From: Myxococcales bacterium
GTDB taxonomy: Bacteria > Myxococcota > Myxococcia > Myxococcales > Myxococcaceae
Direction: 5' to 3'
NCBI GenBank assembly: GCA_003153055.1
Contig: PMBV01000196.1
Span: 5,018 to 10,099 of the forward strand
Length of the DNA stretch: 5,082 bases
Numbering within the stretch: position 1 is the first letter of the stretch; each line of letters begins with the position of its first letter. Shown one piece after another: positions 1-3,630 of the stretch. The notes under the pieces were generated by a model. It searched no databases. It saw only the letters and a program-made list of their open reading frames with translations, and was not told the origin of the DNA. Made by a program: the position numbers and the translations under genes.

Positions 1-205
1 GCACGCATTGAACGTCGAGGGTGGGCTCCTGCCCAACCACCGAGGCCGTCTGGCCATCGCCTCGACCCGAGACCTCGGTGAGCACAGGGGCCACGAGCCC
101 GGACCTTGCACCACTCGACCGACCGGCCGAGGGGCTCGTGGTGCTCGCCGGAGCCCCCCGCCTTGCTCGCAGAGCCCGAAGCCCCAGGGCAGTGGGAGGA
201 ATCAT
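1..205 (-). CDS. Possible partial minus-strand reading frame, unrecognised
   Basis: A minus-strand frame opens with ATG at 205 and stays open to the left edge, so any stop would lie outside the window. The part nearest the edge reads like ordinary protein (for example TEVSGRGDGQTASVVGQE), but the first 30 or so residues are Arg/Ser/Pro-rich and look like non-coding translation. Third-position G/C, counted by eye, is about 70%, lower than in the clear genes here. No good ribosome binding site precedes the ATG; a GTG nearer the edge, at the start of VAPVLTEV, could be the true start. A second minus-strand frame, in register with the toxin gene, is also open over this stretch, so openness alone says little. 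I do not recognise a family. It may be the 5' end of a gene lying to the left, or simply intergenic DNA. Confidence 0.2.
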   Translation of the reverse strand, partial: MIPPTALGLRALRARRGAPASTTSPSAGRSSGARSGLVAPVLTEVSGRGDGQTASVVGQEPTLDVQCV

Positions 206-356
206 CGAGCCATAGCCCCAACTCAACTCGAGAAGGGCGCTCTCTCGAGGCCAGGTCCGTGGCTCGCGGGTATGCGACGGGGAATTGCGCCCGATTGCGT
301 GAGCCGAGGCTCTCTCCCTCGACGGCACCGCCTGAGAGCGGAGTTTGGGATGGCGA
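206..356. other. Intergenic stretch downstream of the toxin gene
   Basis: This stretch follows the toxin stop. I see no gene, RNA or clear promoter in it. It contains one perfect short inverted repeat, listed separately, and a weaker 6-bp pair (309-314 with 334-339). Neither is followed by a T-run on either strand. Confidence 0.4.
227..249. repeat. Inverted repeat, 7-bp arms, 9-nt loop
   Basis: The arms CTCGAGA (227-233) and TCTCGAG (243-249) are perfectly complementary around a 9-base loop. It lies about 110 bases past the toxin stop, in the direction of toxin transcription. It could be a transcript-end hairpin, but no U-tract follows on either strand, so it is not a classical intrinsic terminator. 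Short palindromes of this composition also arise by chance in GC-rich DNA. Confidence 0.35.
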
Positions 357-665
357 TCACCGCCTCGGCATGCGCGGCGGGCGTCGTCGACTCATATGCC
401 ACACACGCAACACCGTCACTTCGCCACGGCCCTCGTCGACTTCATAGAAGAGGAAGTACCTCGCCCCCAGCAAGGACAGCCGCCGCATGCCTCCAAGCAC
501 GCTGTCCGCCACAGGGACCCCCGCGTACGGCGTCACCGCCAGCTGCTGGCGGGCAGCACGCGTCTCGTCCAGCAGCTGAGGAGGGGCACTGCCGACGTTC
601 CGCTTCCACCATTGCACCGCGGACACCAGGTCGGCGCGAGCCTGCTTCGACACTCGGACTCGCAC
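357..665 (-). CDS. Type II toxin, RelE/ParE family
   Basis: This 102-aa basic protein has the size and layout of RelE/ParE toxins. Residues 7-23 form the first helix with the typical AVQWWKRN stretch (16-23). A second helix spans about 28-44 and ends in the LAVTPYAGVPV turn. Then come the strands MRRLSL (60-65), ARYFLFYEVD (68-77) and VTVLRVWHMSRRRP (83-96). The family's late Val-rich strand followed by Trp-His and Arg residues is clearly present. I chose GTG at 665, two bases after the antitoxin stop; the frame is open further upstream, but that would overlap the antitoxin and add a non-family Gly/Arg-rich leader. Family members either poison DNA gyrase (ParE) or cleave mRNA on the ribosome (RelE), and the sequence alone does not settle which. 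Translation is probably coupled to the antitoxin. The family call is strong; the target is unknown. Confidence 0.88.
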   Translation of the reverse strand: MRVRVSKQARADLVSAVQWWKRNVGSAPPQLLDETRAARQQLAVTPYAGVPVADSVLGGMRRLSLLGARYFLFYEVDEGRGEVTVLRVWHMSRRRPPRMPRR

Positions 666-667
666 GG

Positions 668-901
668 CTACCGAAGGGCCTCGAGCTCCGCCAGCACCTC
701 GTCCATGTCGACGCACTCACCGCGTCGCGCCGACTCCGAGGCCTCCCGCAACTCTTGCCGCATCTCCTCCGTCAACACGAAGTCCTCCTCCTCTCCCTCC
801 TCGTGCACCACCACGTCCACCGCACTCCCCGGCGGCAACTCTTCCTCGATGACGACGGTGTTGCCGACGACACGGCCCTTCAGCACTCGCATGCCCGTCA
901 T
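668..901 (-). CDS. Antitoxin partner of the RelE/ParE-type toxin
   Basis: This 77-aa acidic protein sits immediately upstream of the toxin in the usual antitoxin-first order, with 2 bases between stop and toxin start. Residues 5-32 look like a small beta domain (VLKGRVVGNTVVIEE, then LPPGSAVDVVV), resembling the N-terminal part of AbrB/MazE-like or DUF104-like antitoxins. Residues 33-41 are a run of Glu/Asp. Residues 44-77 are helical, with EEMRQELREASESARRGE and an end like DEVLAELEALR, which resembles the toxin-wrapping tail of ParD-type antitoxins. ATG at 901 is preferred because GGAGG lies 9 bases upstream. A second ATG at 892 is possible. The expected role is to neutralise the toxin by binding it and to repress its own promoter. 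Function is inferred from gene arrangement and shape; the precise antitoxin family is not certain. Confidence 0.82.
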   Translation of the reverse strand: MTGMRVLKGRVVGNTVVIEEELPPGSAVDVVVHEEGEEEDFVLTEEMRQELREASESARRGECVDMDEVLAELEALR

Positions 902-910
902 TCTCTCAGC

Positions 911-915
911 CCTCC
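911..915 (-). promoter_or_regulatory. Ribosome binding site of the antitoxin gene
   Basis: GGAGG on the minus strand lies 9 bases before ATG 901. It selects this start over the much longer open frame that runs upstream to about 1126 in the same register. Confidence 0.75.
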
Positions 916-981
916 CTTCATTCCTGCAACTCGTGACCTCGTGTTCCTCGTTGCCGCCACCGACTTGGAGATGGTGACGTG

Positions 982-1026
982 GGTCTCGCTCGTCGCTCGT
1001 GTGCCCGGCTCGTTCGGTCTCGCTCG
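982..1026. repeat. Direct repeats in the divergent promoter region
   Basis: Two exact copies of GGTCTCGCTCG begin at 982 and 1016, 34 bases apart (about three helical turns). Extra GCTCGT copies lie between them at 995-1000 and 1008-1013. The pattern could serve a repressor such as the adjacent antitoxin, but the repeats are low in complexity and may be compositional. Confidence 0.4.
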
Positions 1027-1080
1027 CCTCGCGACGGTCGGGCAACCGGTTCGGCGCTCTGGCAGTGGTAGAACCGCACC

Positions 1081-2151
1081 GTGGCTCCCCTCGTGCTGGT
1101 CGCGGCGTTGGCGCTCGGCTCGTCACCCGACGCGCTGGGGCTGCTCCGTCGGCAGTGCACCACGTGGGCGAGCACCCCGAAGAACCCGTGGGCGCTGGCG
1201 CACGGTCTCCGGGCCTTCGGCGCGAGCTTCAGAGCCACCGATGGCCGCCTCGCCACGGCCGCGCTGCTCCACGACACGTTCGGCAGAGACGGTTTCCCCG
1301 CCTTCCTCCCCGACGGGACTCCCGTCGAGCCCCACCCCAACCTCCTCACCAAAACACTGGTGTGCGACGTGGGGTTGCCTTCCACCACGCGGCTCGAGAC
1401 GGCCTGGGGCTCGATCACGGTGCAGGTGTTGGTCGATCGAGTCATGCGCGAGTTCAAGCGCCCAGCCAACGCTGCCGAATGGGGAGCGCTCGGCTGGACA
1501 CTCGACGTCCTCGCCGCGACACAGGTCCCCGGAGCCCGGTGGCAGACGTCAGACGGAGCGCTCGTCTCGATTGATCAGCTCTTCGACGACGCCTTGGATG
1601 AACTGGAACGAGAGACCGGCGAGCTGAACGAAGGCCGCGAGCGCGGGCTCCCCCAGGTCGACAAGCGACCGACCGGAATCTACGCCCAGCCCTGCGGTGG
1701 CCTCCACTTCGTGCAGGGGGTGCTTGCCTGGGCTCGACACCCGGCGGTGCGCGCCCATTGGGGGCCTCGCGTCGATCGGCAGGTCGCCATTCTCGTCTAC
1801 CGCCTGGGCTCTGAGCGACGGCAGTACGAGGCCGCGCTGACCCTCGCCCGCCGCGCCGCTCCCGGCCTGACCCCCAGGGTCTTGGCGCAGCAGCTCAAGT
1901 TCTACGGCCACTTCCTCGAGACGGCTGCCCGGTGGAGAGCCGAGCTGGGCTGGACACCCCGTGGCGGAGACCTGGCAGCCGTGTCGACAGCCAAACAGCT
2001 CCTACGGCAGACGGCCGAGGCCCTCGAGGAACGTGGCACCTTCGCCGCGATGCCGCGACTGGCTGTCGACCAGCCTCAGCTCTTCCTCGACCTCATCGGA
2101 GACTCCTGCCACGCGGCCTGGGCGCTGGGCGCGTGGGAGGCGGCTCGGTAG
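1081..2151 (+). CDS. Probable exported protein of unknown function
   Basis: This is a 356-aa protein that I do not recognise. GTG at 1081 is the earliest usable start, since an in-frame TAG lies at 1069-1071. It yields a hydrophobic leader (MAPLVLVAALALGSSP) like a short signal peptide, though without the usual basic residue, and there is no strong Shine-Dalgarno sequence. The rest looks mainly helical, with Trp, His and Gly in recurring positions: PKNPWALAHGLRAFG (33-47), AALLHDTFG (60-68), GIYAQPCGGLHFVQGVLAWARH (199-220, a candidate core motif) and QLKFYGHFLETAARW (271-285). Four cysteines (26, 95, 205, 343) could pair if it is periplasmic. High third-position G/C and full-length openness support a real gene. 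The spaced Gly-His/helix pattern loosely recalls alpha-toroid proteins, which is only a guess. It ends 6 bases from the convergent TPR lipoprotein gene. Confidence 0.8.
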   Translation: MAPLVLVAALALGSSPDALGLLRRQCTTWASTPKNPWALAHGLRAFGASFRATDGRLATAALLHDTFGRDGFPAFLPDGTPVEPHPNLLTKTLVCDVGLPSTTRLETAWGSITVQVLVDRVMREFKRPANAAEWGALGWTLDVLAATQVPGARWQTSDGALVSIDQLFDDALDELERETGELNEGRERGLPQVDKRPTGIYAQPCGGLHFVQGVLAWARHPAVRAHWGPRVDRQVAILVYRLGSERRQYEAALTLARRAAPGLTPRVLAQQLKFYGHFLETAARWRAELGWTPRGGDLAAVSTAKQLLRQTAEALEERGTFAAMPRLAVDQPQLFLDLIGDSCHAAWALGAWEAAR

Positions 2152-2157
2152 GCACGC
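2152..2157. other. Six-base convergent gene junction
   Basis: Only GCACGC separates the TAG at 2149-2151 (plus gene) from the stop of the minus-strand lipoprotein gene at 2158-2160. No intrinsic terminator fits here; a 5-bp pair (2131-2135 with 2153-2157) is too weak. Transcripts from the two sides must either overlap or end by another mechanism such as Rho. Confidence 0.6.
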
Positions 2158-3630
2158 TCAGAGCGAGTCCTCGGGCTCCTCGCCCGCCTTCTTGGCCTTC
2201 TTCTTCGGCTCGGGCTTCTGGCTCGGCTCTTCTCGCTTGGGCTCGGTCTTGGGGGCGGCCTCGTCCTTTTTGGGCGCGGGGGCCTCGGGTGGGGTGGCGA
2301 CCTTGGCGCCCTTTCCCTTGGCGGAGGACTGTTGCTTCTGGAGCTCTTCGTCCTTCTTCTTCCGCTCCTCGGCTTCGGCGGCGGCCTCTTGCTTCTTGGC
2401 CTCCTCCTCCATTCGCTTGGCCTCTTCGGTCAGCTTCTTCTCGTCCTCGCGCTGCTTGATCGCCTTCTCTTGCTCCTCGATCAACGCGTAGACCGGGTGC
2501 TCCGTGGGTACCGCCGTCTCGCCACCGCGCCGGGCGATGTAGTTCTTGAACATCGAGATGGCCCGCTCGGGGTCGCCCTTGAGCCCGACGATGATGCCTT
2601 TGTTGAGCGAGAGCTCAGGGAGGTCAGGGTTGAGCCGCTGCGCCTCGTCATACGTGGCGATGGCCTTGTCGAGCTGGCCCATGCCCTTGTAGGCGACACC
2701 GAGGTCGAGCAACGCCTGGGCGTTGTTCCCGTTGGCCTGGAGGATGCGCCGCAAGTGCTCCTCCGCACCCTGGTAGTCCTCCTGGGCGAAGGCCATGCGG
2801 ACCAGCTCGTAGCGCGCCGGGAGAAAGTCGGGGCGCACCTCGACGGCCTTCTTGAACTGCACCCGCGCCTTGGCAGGCTCCTTCTCGGCCAGGTTGATGA
2901 GGCCCAGGGCGTGGAACAGCTCGGGGTCGGAGTCGTCGAGCTTCGAGGCCCTGAGCGCGATGAGCCGCGCCAGCGAGTACTGCTTCTGCTCGAGGTGCAC
3001 GAGCATCATCGTCTTGTAGGCCTGGAGCGCCTTGGGGTCGCGGAACAGGGCTTCTCGAGCCAGCTCGAGGGCTCGATCGTTCTCGCCACGACGACGGTGG
3101 ATCTCCGCCAGACGCGCCCGGCTCGAGGCGTCGTCAGGGAAGGTGGTGGAGAGCTCCTGGTAGATCGCCACGGCGCCCTTCTCATCGCCCTCGTTCTGGG
3201 CGATCACCGCGAGGTTCTCGGCCGCCTGGTGGAGCGTGGCCTTCCTCGACAAGGCTTCTTTGTAATACGAGGCCGCCTCCTTCACTCGACCCTGGCGCTC
3301 TGCCAAGACACCCAGGTTGTAAGTGGCCTCGGCCAGCGCCGAATCAGCGTCGGCGGCCGCGCGGAACATTCGCTCCAACTTCGGGTAGTCGACGGCCTTG
3401 GCCTTCTTCTGGGCCTCCAGCGCCTTCACTGCGTCGTCGAACAACAGCTTGGCCCTCGAGTTGATTGGGGTCTGTTTGTCTGACGCCTCGGGCGGCGGAG
3501 CCTTGGCGCTCGGCTTCTGTACCCGCTCTGGCGCTGGCTCGACCTCCGGCCCGGCTGCCGAAGTCGTCACGCAACCCGAACACAGCGCGGCGACGGACAT
3601 CGCCAGCAGTCTCGACCTCTCGATGCTCAC
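2158..3630 (-). CDS. gltE: TPR lipoprotein, GltE/AglT-like (gliding motility complex)
   Basis: This 490-aa protein begins with a lipoprotein signal peptide: basic residues Arg5 and Arg7, hydrophobic core 8-16, then Cys-Ser-Gly-Cys20 as the probable lipidation site. A Pro-rich linker follows (28-56). Residues about 101-370 form roughly eight consecutive 34-residue TPR units, for example EATYNLGVLAERQGRVKEA, PELFHALGLINLAEKEPAKA, AQALLDLGVAYKGMGQLDKA and PELSLNKGIIVGLKGDPERA. Residues 383-433 are a charged coiled coil, and 434-490 a Lys/Pro/Glu-rich tail ending EEPEDSL. GTG at 3630 is chosen because GGAGGA lies 6 bases upstream and it gives the signal peptide. The start overlaps the upstream stop (GTGA), so it is coupled to the GltD-like gene. 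In M. xanthus, GltE/AglT is an outer-membrane-associated TPR lipoprotein of the gliding machine, and NfsE is its spore-coat paralogue; which of the two this is cannot be told here. TPR lipoprotein identity is firm; the gltE name is by size, architecture and gene pairing. Confidence 0.85.
   Translation of the reverse strand: MSIERSRLLAMSVAALCSGCVTTSAAGPEVEPAPERVQKPSAKAPPPEASDKQTPINSRAKLLFDDAVKALEAQKKAKAVDYPKLERMFRAAADADSALAEATYNLGVLAERQGRVKEAASYYKEALSRKATLHQAAENLAVIAQNEGDEKGAVAIYQELSTTFPDDASSRARLAEIHRRRGENDRALELAREALFRDPKALQAYKTMMLVHLEQKQYSLARLIALRASKLDDSDPELFHALGLINLAEKEPAKARVQFKKAVEVRPDFLPARYELVRMAFAQEDYQGAEEHLRRILQANGNNAQALLDLGVAYKGMGQLDKAIATYDEAQRLNPDLPELSLNKGIIVGLKGDPERAISMFKNYIARRGGETAVPTEHPVYALIEEQEKAIKQREDEKKLTEEAKRMEEEAKKQEAAAEAEERKKKDEELQKQQSSAKGKGAKVATPPEAPAPKKDEAAPKTEPKREEPSQKPEPKKKAKKAGEEPEDSL
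2311..2484 (-). other. Coiled-coil and Lys/Glu-rich segment of the lipoprotein
   Basis: Codons for about residues 383-440 of the TPR lipoprotein encode an uninterrupted Glu/Lys/Ala-rich helix, with stretches such as EEAKRMEEEAKKQEAAAEAE. It looks like a long single or coiled helix that could span periplasmic distance between the TPR domain and a partner. The plus strand is correspondingly rich in CTT/CTC. Confidence 0.6.

Larger units (their letters stand above)
902..1080. promoter_or_regulatory. Divergent intergenic region, antitoxin / exported protein
   Basis: These 179 bases separate the leftward toxin-antitoxin pair from the rightward gene at 1081, so promoters for both should lie here. 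I see no convincing sigma-70 or sigma-54 elements on either strand. What is visible is an 11-base direct repeat (GGTCTCGCTCG at 982-992 and 1016-1026), GCTCG cores at 988, 995, 1008 and 1022, and an 8-base palindrome AACCGGTT at 1044-1051. Because antitoxins of this kind usually repress their own promoter, the clustered repeats are candidate operator sites; this is inference. Confidence 0.5.

Noticed and set aside
357..716. A longer toxin starting at 716
   Set aside because: It would overlap the antitoxin by about 50 bases and add a Gly/Arg-rich leader not seen in RelE/ParE toxins; GTG 665 fits the operon junction.
668..1126. A longer antitoxin starting at 1126 instead of 901
   Set aside because: The extra 75 residues are Arg/Pro-rich without family character and would overlap the divergent gene, while ATG 901 has a well-placed GGAGG.
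2..1627. A 539-codon plus-strand open frame running through the left half of the window
   Set aside because: It crosses the toxin and antitoxin genes antisense and the exported-protein gene in another frame. Its translation is Arg/Pro/Ser-rich with no domain, which is typical of an off-frame reading in GC-rich DNA.
1932..2491. Plus-strand frames spanning the convergent junction
   Set aside because: They are Ser/Arg/Pro-rich off-frame readings overlapping two well-supported genes.
2332..3483. A 383-codon plus-strand open frame antisense to the TPR lipoprotein gene
   Set aside because: It is a Leu/Val/Arg-rich mirror of the lipoprotein codons; the minus strand has clear TPR repeats, a signal peptide and a good ribosome binding site.
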